DNA of 64,000 bases. It comes from Actinacidiphila oryziradicis. GTDB taxonomy: Bacteria > Actinomycetota > Actinomycetes > Streptomycetales > Streptomycetaceae. The translations under genes were made by a program, and so were the position numbers. Positions within the stretch are counted from its first letter, which is position 1, and each line of letters opens with the position of its first letter. The stretch lies in NCBI RefSeq assembly GCF_005047355.1, contig NZ_SUMC01000001.1, positions 124,001 through 188,000 on the forward strand, given 5' to 3'. Shown here one piece after another: positions 36,437 to 47,724 of the stretch. Below the pieces are notes generated by a model. The model did no database searches. It was not told the DNA's origin and saw only the letters and a list, made by a program, of their open reading frames with translations.

Positions 36437-36475
36437 GGCGCAGCGCCGCCCTGCGGCGCTTTCCCGCTACGCGCC

Positions 36476-36610
36476 CTACGCGTTCGCCTTGATCAGGTCG
36501 ACGCACTTCTCACCGATCATCATCGTCGTGATGCACGGGTTGACGGTGACGAGATACGGCATGACCGGCCCGTCGGCGAGCGAAGCAGGGAGCAGCGTAC
36601 GGAGACCACC
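36476..36610 (-). pseudogene. C-terminal fragment of a GMC-type oxidoreductase
   Basis: Minus-strand peptide ...MPYLVTVNPCITTMMIGEKCVDLIK followed by stop (36476-36478). NP-x-x-T-x-M...C-x-D-L-I matches the FAD-contacting C-terminal motif of glucose-methanol-choline oxidoreductases. Everything upstream of about 36610 is lost. Assignment rests on one motif. Confidence 0.4.
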
Positions 36611-36728
36611 GCCCACGGGACGCTTGAGCCGAGGGCGGGTGCGGGGGGGCGCGTGGGGCGGGTGCGACTGCGGTGTTCGTGCCGCTGACGCCGCTGGGCT
36701 GATCCGGTAGGGCTGCCGCCCGGCCGGA

Positions 36729-37451
36729 TCAGCCCAGCGGCGTCAGACCGAGCCCGCTGCCGGGCGCCGAAGCCCGTCGGACGGCGACCGAGCCGTAGGG
36801 CGTACGGAGCCGGAGCCAGGGGCCCGAGGCGAGGAGGGTCAGCGGCTCTTCGGGGGGCCGGTCCTGGCCGCGCGGGGCCGGGACGGCCGGGACCGGGATG
36901 CGGGCGGGCCGGAGGAAGCCCAGCGCGTGCGCGGCGTGGACGGCTCGGAGGGGGAGGCCTGTGGTGCCGAGCTGCCGGGACCAGATGGCGTCGGCGAGGG
37001 AGTCGAGAGCGGCACGGGTGCGGCCGTCCGAGGGCAACTGCTCGGTGCGGGTGCGGAATTCGGCGACGGCGGCGACGGCGACCGCCCGGATGTCGCCGGG
37101 GGACGGCAGGCCTTCGACCTGCCGCCAGCCGCCGCGCGGCGGGAGCAGCCCCGCCCAGGCCGGGCCGGTCACCGACGCCGGGACGACCAGCGGGCCGGCC
37201 GTCTCGGTGACGGAGTCGACCGCGTCGAGGAGCTGGCCGGCGGAGACGGTGGCGTCCAACGCCACCGGGGCGGCCAGCTCCGCCGTACGGACGGCGAGTA
37301 CGCCCCCGAAGGGCGGGTGGCCGAAGACGGCGAGGACGCCGGCCGCCGCCTGTATCCGCACGACCGCGGCCTTGTCCCAGCGGAGCAGCCGGGCCAGGAA
37401 GGCGGCGATGTCGGCAGCCTCCCTGACGTCGGCGAGGTGCGGCGCCGTCAT
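36729..37451 (-). CDS. Conserved actinobacterial protein of unknown function
   Basis: 240 aa, no signal or TM, rich in Ala/Pro/Arg. I recognise no domain. It opens MTAPHLADVREAADIAAFLARLL and ends RTPYGSVAVRRASAP. It is the last gene of an overlapping operon behind ettA and the thioesterase (its ATG overlaps the thioesterase stop), so it is expressed with them. Confidence 0.8.
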   Translation of the reverse strand: MTAPHLADVREAADIAAFLARLLRWDKAAVVRIQAAAGVLAVFGHPPFGGVLAVRTAELAAPVALDATVSAGQLLDAVDSVTETAGPLVVPASVTGPAWAGLLPPRGGWRQVEGLPSPGDIRAVAVAAVAEFRTRTEQLPSDGRTRAALDSLADAIWSRQLGTTGLPLRAVHAAHALGFLRPARIPVPAVPAPRGQDRPPEEPLTLLASGPWLRLRTPYGSVAVRRASAPGSGLGLTPLG

Positions 37452-37869
37452 ACGGCGACGGCTTGCTCGTGGTACTCGGCGAGGAAGAGCCGCTCCTCCG
37501 GGGTGATCCGGCGCGGCCGGGCCTCGGCGAGGACGTACGGGACAATGACGGTGGAGGCCCGGACGTAGACGGTCTCCTCGTCCTTGATCTCGTAGGAGAG
37601 GGTGAGCGCCGCCGCGTTGATCTTCGTCACCCAGGTCTCGATGGTCACCGGCTCATGCCGATGGACCAACGGCCGCAGGTAGTCGATCTCGTGGCGGGCC
37701 ACGACGGACCCGCCCTGGAACGACGCGCTGCCCTCGCCCGGCGCCAGCCGGAACATGAAGTCGATCCGCGCCTCCTCCAGATAGCGGAGGAAGACCACAT
37801 TGTTGACGTGGCCGTACGCGTCCATGTCCGACCAGCGCAGCGGGCAGCGGTAGATGTGGCGGCGGCCCA

Positions 37870-37870
<1 letters not shown>
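37448..37870 (-). CDS. Hotdog-fold acyl-CoA thioesterase (4HBT)
   Basis: 140-aa YbgC/4HBT-type thioesterase: RCPLRWSDMDAYGHVNNVVFLRYLEEAR carries the catalytic Asp and the YGHVNN motif. It hydrolyses acyl-CoA thioesters; the exact acyl group is unknown. The ATG at 37870 shares one base with the ettA stop (TGATG), and its own stop overlaps the next gene, giving a tight three-gene operon. Confidence 0.92.
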
Positions 37871-39534
<1,664 letters not shown>

Positions 39535-39633
39535 GAGAAACCGTCCGGCATTAGATGAGTGGGCAGAGATACACCCCATCTTGCCGTACGCCATCCCGGG
39601 CACGGAAATGGGCGACTGCTGGGGCGGAGACGG

Positions 39634-39691
39634 CGGACCGCCTCGTTGGTCACCCGGCGAGGATCGAGCCGGTGATCAACGAGGCGGTCCG
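39634..39691. terminator. Long hairpin between the surface-protein gene and ettA
   Basis: CGGACCGCCTCGTTG (39634 on) pairs with CAACGAGGCGGTCCG (to 39691), extended inward by a G-T and five more pairs around a ~16-nt loop. It lies 26 nt past the surface-protein stop on the minus strand, a good intrinsic terminator. Confidence 0.75.
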
Positions 39692-39716
39692 GAACGCGGG
39701 GACGACCGCCTGGCCG

Positions 39717-41135
39717 TTACTCGGCGGGAGTCGCCGGCTTCTTCTTACGGAGCAGGAACACCGCGCCGCCGCCGACCACGACCAGTGCGATCGCGACACC
39801 GGCGATGACCGGAGTGGCGCTGCTGCTGCCGGTCTCGGCGAGGTTGCCGCCGGTGGTGGAGCTGCTGCTGCCGCCGCCGACCGAGGCCGCGCTGGGCGCG
39901 GAGGACGGGGTGGCGCTGCTACCGCCGCTGCCGCTGCCGGCGGTCTTGCAGTCGAGGACGCCCTCGAAGGTCTTCTCGAAGCCGTTCGGCCCAGAGATGG
40001 TGATCTTGTACGACTGGTCCTCGGCGACCGGGACGGTGATGGTCTCGGACTTGCCGGGGGCGACGGTGTGCTCCTTGCCCGCGAGCGTGAAGGTGAAGTC
40101 CTCGTCGCCCTCATTGGTCGCGGTGACGTCCACACCGCTCTTGGCGCAGTCCACCTCGGCGGTGACGGCGGGTATCGCGCCCTTGTTCGCCCAGGTGCCG
40201 CTCGCGGTGGCGGAGACGGTGCTGTCGCTGGAGCCGGCGAGGATCTGCACCTGGCTGGTGCTGTCGATGCCGGTGAACGCCCGGCCGACCGGGAGCTTGG
40301 TGGTCGCGGTGACGCTCAGCGAGGTGGTGCCCGCGGCGGTGCCGGCGGGCACGTCGAAGTAGAGCTCCGAGCCGTCGGACACGGTGGTGACCGGCTTGCC
40401 GTCCTTGCCGACGATGGTGACGCCGGAGGGGGCGCCCGGGGCGAGGCTCACCTGGGCGGTGCCCGCGTTGGTGCGCACGGTGACCGGACCGAGCTTGTCG
40501 CCGACCTTGCCGGAGACCGCGGTCGGCTCGAGGGTGAGGGACGCCTCGGGCTCGGCGAGGTCCTTGGCGTTCTTCTCAAGGAAGTTCGCCAGTGCCTCGG
40601 CGTCCTTGTTCACCGCGTCGACCTTGGCGTTGTCCGAGAAGCGCCAGATGGCGACCTGGGTGCCGGCCGCGGCCAGCTGGGGAGTGAGGGTGCCATCGAT
40701 GCCCGCGGTCTTCGCCAGCGCCGCGAGGTCGTTCACCTGCGGGTAGGAGTTCTGCAGGATCCAGTTGATCTTCTTGGCGTTGGCGTTGGCGTGCAGGCTC
40801 GTCTGGTCCCAGGAGACTTCCTGGTACTTCGCCTTGTCCTGCGTGGGGTTGTGGATGTCGATGCAGTACGTCTGGATCGTTCCGCCGCCGGTGACGGACA
40901 TCTCAAACAGGCCCGCGGGCTCCGGGCGGTCGTTGCCGTTCTCGTGGATGACTGCCTGGTCGAAGGTCTTCAGACCTCCGAGCGTGGCGGTGGCGCCTCC
41001 CGCCGTGGGGGTCACGCCGTCCGCGGCAGCGGACCCGGCGCCGGTTATCGCGCCTGCGGCGACCAGGCCCGAGGCCAGGACGACAGCGGCAAGACGGGCG
41101 ACGCCGCGCCTATGAGACCTTTGAAGCGTGAACAT
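39717..41135 (-). CDS. Thioester-domain surface protein with LAETG sorting signal
   Basis: 472-aa cell-wall-anchored protein. Signal peptide 1-38 (cleavage near GSAAA|DG). N-terminal TQXA/thioester domain with C91 (QTYCIDI) and Q160 (AAGTQVAIWRF), which form an internal Cys-Gln thioester used for covalent adhesion in Gram-positives. Beta-rich stalk from ~185 to 400. Ser/Gly-rich spacer ~402-430. LAETG at 432-436, a hydrophobic helix (TPVIAGVAIALVVVGGGAVFLL) and RKKK tail. LAxTG is the class E sortase signal in Streptomyces. Preceded by a GGAGGGG site. Monocistronic. Confidence 0.93.
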   Translation of the reverse strand: MFTLQRSHRRGVARLAAVVLASGLVAAGAITGAGSAAADGVTPTAGGATATLGGLKTFDQAVIHENGNDRPEPAGLFEMSVTGGGTIQTYCIDIHNPTQDKAKYQEVSWDQTSLHANANAKKINWILQNSYPQVNDLAALAKTAGIDGTLTPQLAAAGTQVAIWRFSDNAKVDAVNKDAEALANFLEKNAKDLAEPEASLTLEPTAVSGKVGDKLGPVTVRTNAGTAQVSLAPGAPSGVTIVGKDGKPVTTVSDGSELYFDVPAGTAAGTTSLSVTATTKLPVGRAFTGIDSTSQVQILAGSSDSTVSATASGTWANKGAIPAVTAEVDCAKSGVDVTATNEGDEDFTFTLAGKEHTVAPGKSETITVPVAEDQSYKITISGPNGFEKTFEGVLDCKTAGSGSGGSSATPSSAPSAASVGGGSSSSTTGGNLAETGSSSATPVIAGVAIALVVVGGGAVFLLRKKKPATPAE

Positions 41136-41365
41136 GGAAATCCCCTCCGGACGGGGCCGGTCGTGGGGGTGCCCCGCCTGCAGTTTCGATCCCCCGTGTG
41201 GTTACCGGAGCATCCTAGGAACGAGGGGTGCTCGAGCCATCACGATTCGCACCGGCGGTCGAATCCGAATCGCAATCGTTACCCGAAAGCGTGAATGAAA
41301 GTGTGATTGTCGATAAATAGCCGACCCCAAATGACAGCGAACCTCACTGAAGTCTCCTGTCCGGA

Positions 41366-41878
41366 TTATCCGGAAACCGCCATCGCCGCCAGCTCGGATG
41401 CATGCCCAGGCGCATGTTCGGGCACCCGTTCAGGCACCCGTTCGGAGACGGCTTCCGGCACGGCTTCCGGCGCAGCCGCCGCGACCACCGAGACCGGAGC
41501 CACAAGTTCCGGCCGCGCCACCGAAACCCGGCGGAACGCCGAGGTCCCGCGCGTGAGATCGTGGCCCACCGCGACCGCGTCGATGTCCGCCGAGATGTAC
41601 CGCTGGCCGTTCCGCTCCTCCTCCCGGACCCGCAGCCGCCCCTGGATCACGAGCGGTTCGCCGATCCCCACCGAGGCCATCACGTTCTGCCCCAGGCCGC
41701 GCCAGGCCCACACCGTGAAGAAGCTGGTGGGCCCGTCCGACCAGCCTCCGTTCTTCTGGTCCCAGCGGCGCGCCGTGGTCGCCAGCCGGAACCGGGCGAC
41801 ATTCACGCCCGCCGGGGTATTCCTGATTTCCGGCTGCGTCGCGACATTTCCCACGACGGTCACCAACGTCTCGTTCAT
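41366..41878 (-). CDS. ssbB: Single-stranded DNA-binding protein paralogue
   Basis: 170 aa. OB-fold SSB domain over residues 1-110 (MNETLVTVVGNVATQPEIR, FRLATTARRWD, VWAWRGLGQNVMASV, EPLVIQGRLRVREE). The C-terminal tail is Ala/Val/Pro/Glu-rich and ends SELAAMAVSG. The acidic DDDIPF-type tip that binds partner proteins in SsbA is missing. This matches Streptomyces SsbB, the accessory SSB linked to chromosome segregation in sporulation. Confidence 0.85.
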   Translation of the reverse strand: MNETLVTVVGNVATQPEIRNTPAGVNVARFRLATTARRWDQKNGGWSDGPTSFFTVWAWRGLGQNVMASVGIGEPLVIQGRLRVREEERNGQRYISADIDAVAVGHDLTRGTSAFRRVSVARPELVAPVSVVAAAAPEAVPEAVSERVPERVPEHAPGHASELAAMAVSG

Positions 41879-41994
41879 CCGTCTGCTCTCCCCCGTTGCC
41901 CTTTGTCCTTACGGGAACATCGTGCACGGAAAAGCCCGGTTGCGGTGAAACCATCTTCATTCTGTGGATTACTGGCGGGTTGTGGACAACTCCG

Positions 41995-43605
41995 TCACCC
42001 GAAAGTGGAGTCTCGCCATGGACCCGCCATGAGCCCGTACTGCTCCCGCACCTCGCGGTAGCGCAACAGCTCCGACGCGACCGGTTCCAGCACCCGCGCC
42101 CGCCCGCAGTCCGCCGCCGCGTCCCGCAACCGTCGCTCCGCCGCCTGCCCGTACCGCTGGGCCGGCCCCCGAGCCGCGAGCCGGGCCGCCCAGGCCAGTA
42201 CGGGCCCGCCGAGCGCCCCCGTGCCGAGCAGCGCGGCGGCCAGCCACCACGGTGCCGCCACCGGACCCGCGGTGCCCCCCGCGAAAGCCGCCGCGCAGAC
42301 GACCCCCGCCACCGCTAGCACCGCCAGCAGCCACTGCGCAGTGCCGACCGCCGACCACCACCGCGGCCGCTCGGGCGCCCCCGGGCCCGCCCGTACCACC
42401 GCCGCCTCCAACGCGGCCGGCAGCGTCTCACCCCCGCGCCGGGCGGCCTCACGCACCGCCAGCGCCCAGGGCCCGGGAAGCCCGGCCGTGGCCGCCCGGG
42501 CAAGCGCGCGCACCGCCTCGTCGACCACCGGACGGGAAGCGGCGAGAACGAGTTCGGGTCCCAGGCCCCGGGGTTCCTGAGGCGCCCTCACCAGCCGCTC
42601 CCACGGCGCCCCGCACGCCTCGGCCGCCGCTCGCGCCCACTCCCGCTCCGCCGCTTCCCCAATTGCCTCCGCGCCCACCGACTCCGCGAGCCGCCCGGCG
42701 AACGCCTCCCGTGCGGCATCCGTGAGCCCGGCCACGCCCTCGCCGACGTAGAACGGCTTCAGCCGCGCCGCCGTACGGTCCATGTCCGCCGCCAGCCGCC
42801 GGAGCGCGGCGCCGCGCTCCGCGACCAGCCGGCCCAGCGCCGCACGCAACTCCGGCATACCCTCCCCCGTCCTCGCCGACGCGGCGAGCACCAGCGCCCC
42901 CGCCTCGCCGTGCTCGCCCACCGCCAGCCCGTCCTCGTCGAGCAGCCGCCGCAGGTCGTCCAGGATCTGGTCGGCGGCTTCCGACGGCAGCCGGTCCACC
43001 TGGTTGAGGACGAGCAGCGTCACATCCGCGTGCCCGGCGAGCGGTCGCAGATAGCGCTCGTGCAGCACCGCGTCCGCGTACTTCTCCGGGTCGAGCACCC
43101 ACACCACCACGTCCACGAGCGCCAGCAGCCGGTCCACCTGGTCGCGGTGGCCGGGCGCAGCCGAGTCGTGGTCGGGCAGGTCCAGCAGTACGAGCCCCGC
43201 CAGCTCCCCGTCCCCGTACCGCGTGTGCCGGCCGCGCGAAGCCACGCCCAGCCGGTCCAGCAGCCCGTCCGCGCCCTCAGCCCCACCAGCGCCCTGAGCA
43301 CCGTCCGCCCCCGCCGCTTCGCCAGTCGCATCCCAGACGCACGCCACCGGTGCGGACGTCGTGGGCCGGCGCACCCCCGCCTCCGACAGCTCCCACCCCA
43401 CCAGCGCGTTGAACAGCGTCGATTTCCCGCTCCCCGTGGCCCCGGCCAGCGCCACCACCGTATGGTCCGGCGACAGCCGCCGCCGCTCCCCCACCCGGTC
43501 CAGGAAGCGTCCGCTCTCCGCGAGCGCGTCCGGGCTGACCCTGGTCCGCGACAGCCCGAGCAATTCGCCCAGCGCGTCCACCCGCTCTGTGAGCATTCCG
43601 GTCAC
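41995..43605 (-). CDS. Membrane-anchored P-loop GTPase
   Basis: 536 aa. G1 GATGSGKST (55-63), Walker-B/G3 LDLPDHD and G4-like LNQVDRL define a YfjP/dynamin-type GTPase domain. The C-terminal third has a hydrophobic hairpin ([21 protein letters not shown] and [20 protein letters not shown]). The start overlaps the upstream GTPase gene by 4 nt. Paired GTPases with one membrane-bound member recall bacterial dynamin-like pairs, but these lack a clear dynamin stalk. The role is unknown. Confidence 0.85.
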   Translation of the reverse strand: MTGMLTERVDALGELLGLSRTRVSPDALAESGRFLDRVGERRRLSPDHTVVALAGATGSGKSTLFNALVGWELSEAGVRRPTTSAPVACVWDATGEAAGADGAQGAGGAEGADGLLDRLGVASRGRHTRYGDGELAGLVLLDLPDHDSAAPGHRDQVDRLLALVDVVVWVLDPEKYADAVLHERYLRPLAGHADVTLLVLNQVDRLPSEAADQILDDLRRLLDEDGLAVGEHGEAGALVLAASARTGEGMPELRAALGRLVAERGAALRRLAADMDRTAARLKPFYVGEGVAGLTDAAREAFAGRLAESVGAEAIGEAAEREWARAAAEACGAPWERLVRAPQEPRGLGPELVLAASRPVVDEAVRALARAATAGLPGPWALAVREAARRGGETLPAALEAAVVRAGPGAPERPRWWSAVGTAQWLLAVLAVAGVVCAAAFAGGTAGPVAAPWWLAAALLGTGALGGPVLAWAARLAARGPAQRYGQAAERRLRDAAADCGRARVLEPVASELLRYREVREQYGLMAGPWRDSTFG

Positions 43606-45206
43606 CTCTCCCTCTGCAGTACGGACAGTGCCGCGATCAGCGCCGCCTGCTGCCGCGCTGTCACATCCAGTGCGTCCAGCGGACCCAACCGCCGTTCCCG
43701 CTCACCCTTCAACAGCGCCCCGACTGCCGTCTCCAGCTCCGCCCGGCCCTGCTCCAGCAGCCGCCGCACCGCCTCCGCCCCAACGGCCCCGGCGAGCCGC
43801 CCGCCCGCCCCGGCGCCGCGCTGGCCGCCCAGCAGCGCAGCCGCCAGCAACGCGGCCACCGTCTCCGGGTCGACCTGCGCCCGCGGGCCCTCGTACGCCA
43901 TCCGGGTAATCCCGCGCCGCCACCCCCGCACCGCGGCGTCGACCCGGTGCGCCACCCCGTCGTCCGTACCGCCCCCCGCCTCGATCAGGGCGACCCCCGC
44001 ACGCTCCCGGTGCCATTTGTCCACGGTTCGTTCATCGGCCGCCGCCACCTCCGTACGCAACAGCGCCGCCAGCCCCTCCCCCAGCGCGAACTGCAAGGCC
44101 TCCGGCCCGCACCCCGGATACCCTCGCCAGCACACCAGCGCCTCCCCCGCCAGCGGCTCCCCCTCCGCCACCGCGGCCGCGATCCGCTCCGCCGCGCCCT
44201 CGTACGCCTGCTCCGCGCACCGCGCCAGCCGCGCCGCCGCCGCATGCTGCACTGCCGACGCACTCGCCAGCGCCGACAGCCGCGAGCCCAGTGACTCCAT
44301 CGCCCCGGCCGCGGTACGCCGCGCCGCCTGGTGCCGGGCGGCGGCATCCTCCGCGCAGTGCGTGAGCCACCCGCTCAGCGCCGCCACCGCCGTGTGCGGC
44401 AGCAGCCCACCGCCACCCGCCGACTCCGGCAGCTCGGGCACCGTGAAGCGCGGCACATCCCCGAGCCCGGCCTTCGCCAGCAGCGCCCCGTAATGCTCCG
44501 ACACGTCCTCCGCGATCTGGTGCGGCACCCGGTCCAGCACCGTCGCCAAGGTGACGTCGTACTCCTTCGCCGTACGCAGCAGATGCCACGGCAGCGCGTC
44601 CGCGTACCGCGAGGCGGTCGTGACCAGGATCCAGATGTCGGCGGCGCAGATCAGCTCCGCGGCGAGGTCCCGGTTCCGTTCCACCAGCGAATCGATGTCC
44701 GGCGCGTCCAGCAGCGCCAGCCCACGTGGCAGCCCGTCATCCGTCTCCAGCCGCAACCGCCCGCCGTCCGTCTCCTCATCCTCCCGCCGCCGCTCCCCCT
44801 CCGCCGTCCTCGGCGCGCACACCCGCCCCAGCCCCGGCAGGATCCTCGGGTCCGCGAACCACGCCCGGTCCCCCGGATGGCACACGAGCACCGGCGTACG
44901 CGTCGTCGGCCGCAGCACCCCCGCCTCGCTCACCCGCCGTCCCACCAGGGAATTCACCAGCGTCGACTTCCCCGCCCCCGTCGATCCCCCGACCACCGCG
45001 AGCAACGGCGCTTCAGGGGCGCTCAGTCGGGGCACCAGGTAGTCGTCGAGCTGTGCCAGGAGCTCCCGGCGCGTACGGCGCGCCCGGGCGGCGCCGGGAA
45101 GGGGGAAGGGAAAGCGCGCGGCATCGACGCGGTCGCGCAGCGCCGCCAGCGCGTCAAGCAGCTCGGGCCGTACGTCCAAGATCGCCACAGCCGCAGAATG
45201 CCCCAT
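43602..45206 (-). CDS. P-loop GTPase, partner of the membrane GTPase
   Basis: 534 aa, paralogous in its N-terminal half to the downstream gene: G1 [10 protein letters not shown] (73-82), [15 protein letters not shown]3 LLDAPDID. The G4 NKxD is replaced by VLDRVP, so nucleotide specificity is uncertain. No TM helix is visible, unlike its partner. Both genes overlap (ATGA) and are surely co-translated. Starts at ATG 45206; a downstream GTG or TTG is possible. Confidence 0.83.
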   Translation of the reverse strand: MGHSAAVAILDVRPELLDALAALRDRVDAARFPFPLPGAARARRTRRELLAQLDDYLVPRLSAPEAPLLAVVGGSTGAGKSTLVNSLVGRRVSEAGVLRPTTRTPVLVCHPGDRAWFADPRILPGLGRVCAPRTAEGERRREDEETDGGRLRLETDDGLPRGLALLDAPDIDSLVERNRDLAAELICAADIWILVTTASRYADALPWHLLRTAKEYDVTLATVLDRVPHQIAEDVSEHYGALLAKAGLGDVPRFTVPELPESAGGGGLLPHTAVAALSGWLTHCAEDAAARHQAARRTAAGAMESLGSRLSALASASAVQHAAAARLARCAEQAYEGAAERIAAAVAEGEPLAGEALVCWRGYPGCGPEALQFALGEGLAALLRTEVAAADERTVDKWHRERAGVALIEAGGGTDDGVAHRVDAAVRGWRRGITRMAYEGPRAQVDPETVAALLAAALLGGQRGAGAGGRLAGAVGAEAVRRLLEQGRAELETAVGALLKGERERRLGPLDALDVTARQQAALIAALSVLQRER

Positions 45207-45512
45207 TTTGGTGGATTTTTGAAGCGTATTCCGTCCAGTTCACGCCTTTCGGCCCGCAAGGACGCACCAAAGGGACAATCGGGCCGGAGGGGACGCGGGC
45301 ATAACGAGTGCACAACAGCCGCCCTTTGGGGCGCCAAAACCGGTGCACTATTCGGACCTGCCTGCGATTATCAGACCCGCTTCACCGAATCCACACAACG
45401 TGCCATGCAGGTGAAGCGCCCGGCAGCACCTCCGCACCGCCCTATCCTTGTCCCCGGCAAGGTCACGAAACCGTGGGCACCAAGGGGCGGTGACAATCGC
45501 CGCCGTTGTCCG
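45207..45512. other. Intergenic region between GTPase genes and tRNA-Arg
   Basis: No gene seen in 306 bp. It must carry the promoter for the GTPase operon (minus) and for the tRNA (plus). The TTTTGGTGGATTTTT patch near 45206-45220 is markedly AT-rich for this DNA. No boxes assigned. Confidence 0.4.
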
Positions 45513-45588
45513 GCCCCCGTAGCTCAGTGGATAGAGCAGGCGCCTTCTAAGCGCTTGGCCGCAGGTTCGAGTCCTGCCGGGGGCACCA
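45513..45588 (+). tRNA. tRNA-Arg (anticodon TCT), CCA encoded
   Basis: Cloverleaf: acceptor GCCCCCG/CGGGGGC (45513-45519 with 45578-45584); D arm GCTC/GAGC; anticodon arm GGCGC-CTTCTAA-GCGCT with anticodon TCT; T arm GCAGG-TTCGAGT-CCTGC; discriminator A and CCA at 45586-45588. The 3' half is shared with the end of the recombinase gene on the other strand, so this is probably an integration site. Confidence 0.96.
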
Positions 45589-47146
45589 AACCGAGCGTTG
45601 CGCGAAAACTCGGCTCTTGGCCGACGCTTCGCGCAAGCTCGGGCAGTCTGAAGACCGGCACGATACTGTTGCGGCTCTCCACACGGATCTCGTGGATCAA
45701 GGTCTCGAGCAGTGACTTCACCACTGCGGGTGTACCGGTGTCGATCGGTTCGCGGATCCCGGCGCGGAGCACTGCCAGGTCCTCCTCGCCCGGCGCGGTG
45801 AGGTCTGCGAGGGTGAGCGTCTCCTCCAGGTCTCGACGTCGCCCGCGCAGCTGCGCTGCCTTCTCCCCGAGGGCCTGTACGCGCGGGCCGCAAATTGCGT
45901 GGGTCAGGTCACCGGATTCGAACGCGGTCAGGTACCGGTCGATCCCTGCCTCTGCTGCGGCCAGCTCCTTGTTCACGGCGTCGAGCTCGTCCTTGACGTG
46001 CTGCTGTCCGTCCGCACGCCGTTCGGCTGTGGCGGCGACGGCTTGGGCGATCATGTCGGCGTCCGCGTAGGTGTCGAGCAGCGCCTCCAGGACGGCCTGT
46101 TCGAGCTGTTCGGCGGGGAGGCGGTCGGCGGCGCAGCGGCCCTTGCCGTAGCGCCCGAGGGAGAAGCAGGTGTAGTACCGGTACCGGTATTTGTTCCCTG
46201 TCGCCGATGTCCCCACGTACCGCTTCCCGCAGCGGTTGCAGGTGACCCGTCCGGCGAGCAGGTAGGCGCTGCTGTTGGAGGCTCTGCGGGAGTAGTCGTC
46301 GCCGCGGGAGGCGATGATTTGTTGTGCTTGTTCGAAGATCTCCGGGTGGATGAGGGTGGGGTGCGGGTCGTCGGCCCGGTGCCAGGTGCCGCGGAAGTAG
46401 ACCTCGCCGAGGTAGGAGCGGTTGCGCAGGACTACCATGACGCTGGCGCCGCTCCAGCACTTGCCGTTCTTGGTTCGGTGTCCGCGCTCGTTGAGTTCCT
46501 TGGCCAGAGCTCGCGTCCCCATGCGGGCGTTGACGTACAGGTCGAAGATGACCGGGATGAGTGGTGCCTCACGGTCCACCGGGGTGAGCATGCTGGTGGC
46601 GGAGTCCAGTTCGTAGCCGTAGGGCCGGTAGCCGCCGCACCATTGGCCGCGTGCGGCCTTTCGTTCCATGCCGTTGATGACGCGGTCGATAATGGTCTCT
46701 CGCTCGAACTGGGCGAAGACGCCGAGCATCTGCACCAGCATCCGGCCGACCGGCGTCGAGGTGTCGAAGGGTTCTGTGGCCGACCGGAAGGCAGTCCCTG
46801 ACTCGTCCAGCTGGTCCAGGATGTCTACGAGGCCGCGCAGTGACCGGGACAGTCGGTCGACCCGGTAGACGAGGAGCACATCGAAGCGCTTGGCTTGTGC
46901 TGCGGTCAGAGCTCGCTGCAGGCCGGGCCGTTCTGTTGTCGCCCCGGATGCCTCATCTCGATAGGGCGTGCCCGCCAGTTCCCAGCCGGGTTGGGAGGCG
47001 ATGTAGGCGCGGAGTTTTGTCTCCTGCGCCTCCAGGCTGAAGGGCTGGTGCTCCTCGTCGGTGGAGATGCGGATGTACATCGCAACCCGCAGCGTCCGTT
47101 CCGTGGTCTGATCTTGCGGCCTAACGGCCCGGGTGCGTCGGGCCAT
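45524..47146 (-). CDS. Large serine recombinase (integrase-type)
   Basis: 540 aa. Resolvase catalytic domain at ~20-165 with nucleophile S28 (MYIRISTDEE) and the Arg-containing DRLSRSLRG. Then the recombinase domain (YGYELD, LNERGHRTKNG, VMVVLRNRSYLGE), a zinc ribbon (CNRCGKRY...CFSLGRYGKGRC) and a coiled coil (~420-480). ATG 47146 begins MARRTRAVRP. The last ~20 residues (PAGLEPAAKRLEGACSIH) are encoded by antisense tRNA-Arg sequence, so the natural C-terminus ends at or before the tRNA. Likely the integrase of a decayed element. Confidence 0.92.
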   Translation of the reverse strand: MARRTRAVRPQDQTTERTLRVAMYIRISTDEEHQPFSLEAQETKLRAYIASQPGWELAGTPYRDEASGATTERPGLQRALTAAQAKRFDVLLVYRVDRLSRSLRGLVDILDQLDESGTAFRSATEPFDTSTPVGRMLVQMLGVFAQFERETIIDRVINGMERKAARGQWCGGYRPYGYELDSATSMLTPVDREAPLIPVIFDLYVNARMGTRALAKELNERGHRTKNGKCWSGASVMVVLRNRSYLGEVYFRGTWHRADDPHPTLIHPEIFEQAQQIIASRGDDYSRRASNSSAYLLAGRVTCNRCGKRYVGTSATGNKYRYRYYTCFSLGRYGKGRCAADRLPAEQLEQAVLEALLDTYADADMIAQAVAATAERRADGQQHVKDELDAVNKELAAAEAGIDRYLTAFESGDLTHAICGPRVQALGEKAAQLRGRRRDLEETLTLADLTAPGEEDLAVLRAGIREPIDTGTPAVVKSLLETLIHEIRVESRNSIVPVFRLPELARSVGQEPSFRATLGLVPPAGLEPAAKRLEGACSIH

Positions 47147-47350
47147 CAACGTACTCCCAGTCCACGCTCGCGGGTGGGGGAACCCCATGGGGACGGCGAC
47201 CACGCTGCGGCGCGGGCAGACGCCCTCGGGATCCTGGAACAAATGGGGTACATCGTGGACCTCCTGCGGGCACAGCAACCTCGGCGAGCAGAATCCCCGT
47301 CGCCGTGTCAACGATGGACGCTCGAAGCGGGGCGGGTGTCAAGCCGTCCG

Positions 47351-47578
47351 CTACCGGTCGCCACTGGCACTCCCGCCGCTGGTCGACCCACGTCGTTTCT
47401 CCCACCAGTCCGCCAGCAGAAAGCTCAACGCGGCAATCGCTCGTCTCTCCTGCTGGGGACTCAGCGGTACGGTCTCGATCTTGGAAACCGACAGAGGAGG
47501 CCGACGACCCTGCCGCCCAGATCGGCTTCGGGCGTCCCGGCAACACCTTTCCGGGCCGGGGGCGGGCTGACCGGTCAT
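47351..47578 (-). CDS. Small protein upstream of the recombinase, 75 aa
   Basis: The distinctive core is SPQQERRAIAALSFLLADWWEKR, preceded by a Ser/Arg-rich leader. Similar short proteins with an L-S-P-x-Q-E...LL-x-x-WW pattern often sit just upstream of recombinase genes in Streptomyces elements (from memory). The start is uncertain (ATG 47578). The 200 bp between it and the recombinase hold no clear gene. Function unknown, perhaps a recombination accessory factor. Confidence 0.45.
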   Translation of the reverse strand: MTGQPAPGPERCCRDARSRSGRQGRRPPLSVSKIETVPLSPQQERRAIAALSFLLADWWEKRRGSTSGGSASGDR

Positions 47579-47724
47579 ACAGACCCTTGCTCGTTCACAA
47601 CGTCTTGGTCGTCGTGGCCGTAGCCGCAGGGTCGGTAGTACGGCGGTGAGGTGACGACACAGTCGGCGCTGCCGGCGGGGAGTTGGGGGAGCGCCTCGAC
47701 GGCGTCGCCGAACAGCAGGATGAC
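47575..47724 (-). pseudogene. DNA methylase N-terminal stub cut by an IS
   Basis: Minus-strand peptide VILLFGDAVEALPQLPAGSADCVVTSPPYY carries the catalytic TSPPYY motif of N4-cytosine/N6-adenine DNA methylases, after the usual G-D-x-x-x-x-L entry. It then degenerates to a stop. The 5' side ends exactly at the IS6 left terminus, so the insertion probably removed the start. Confidence 0.65.
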
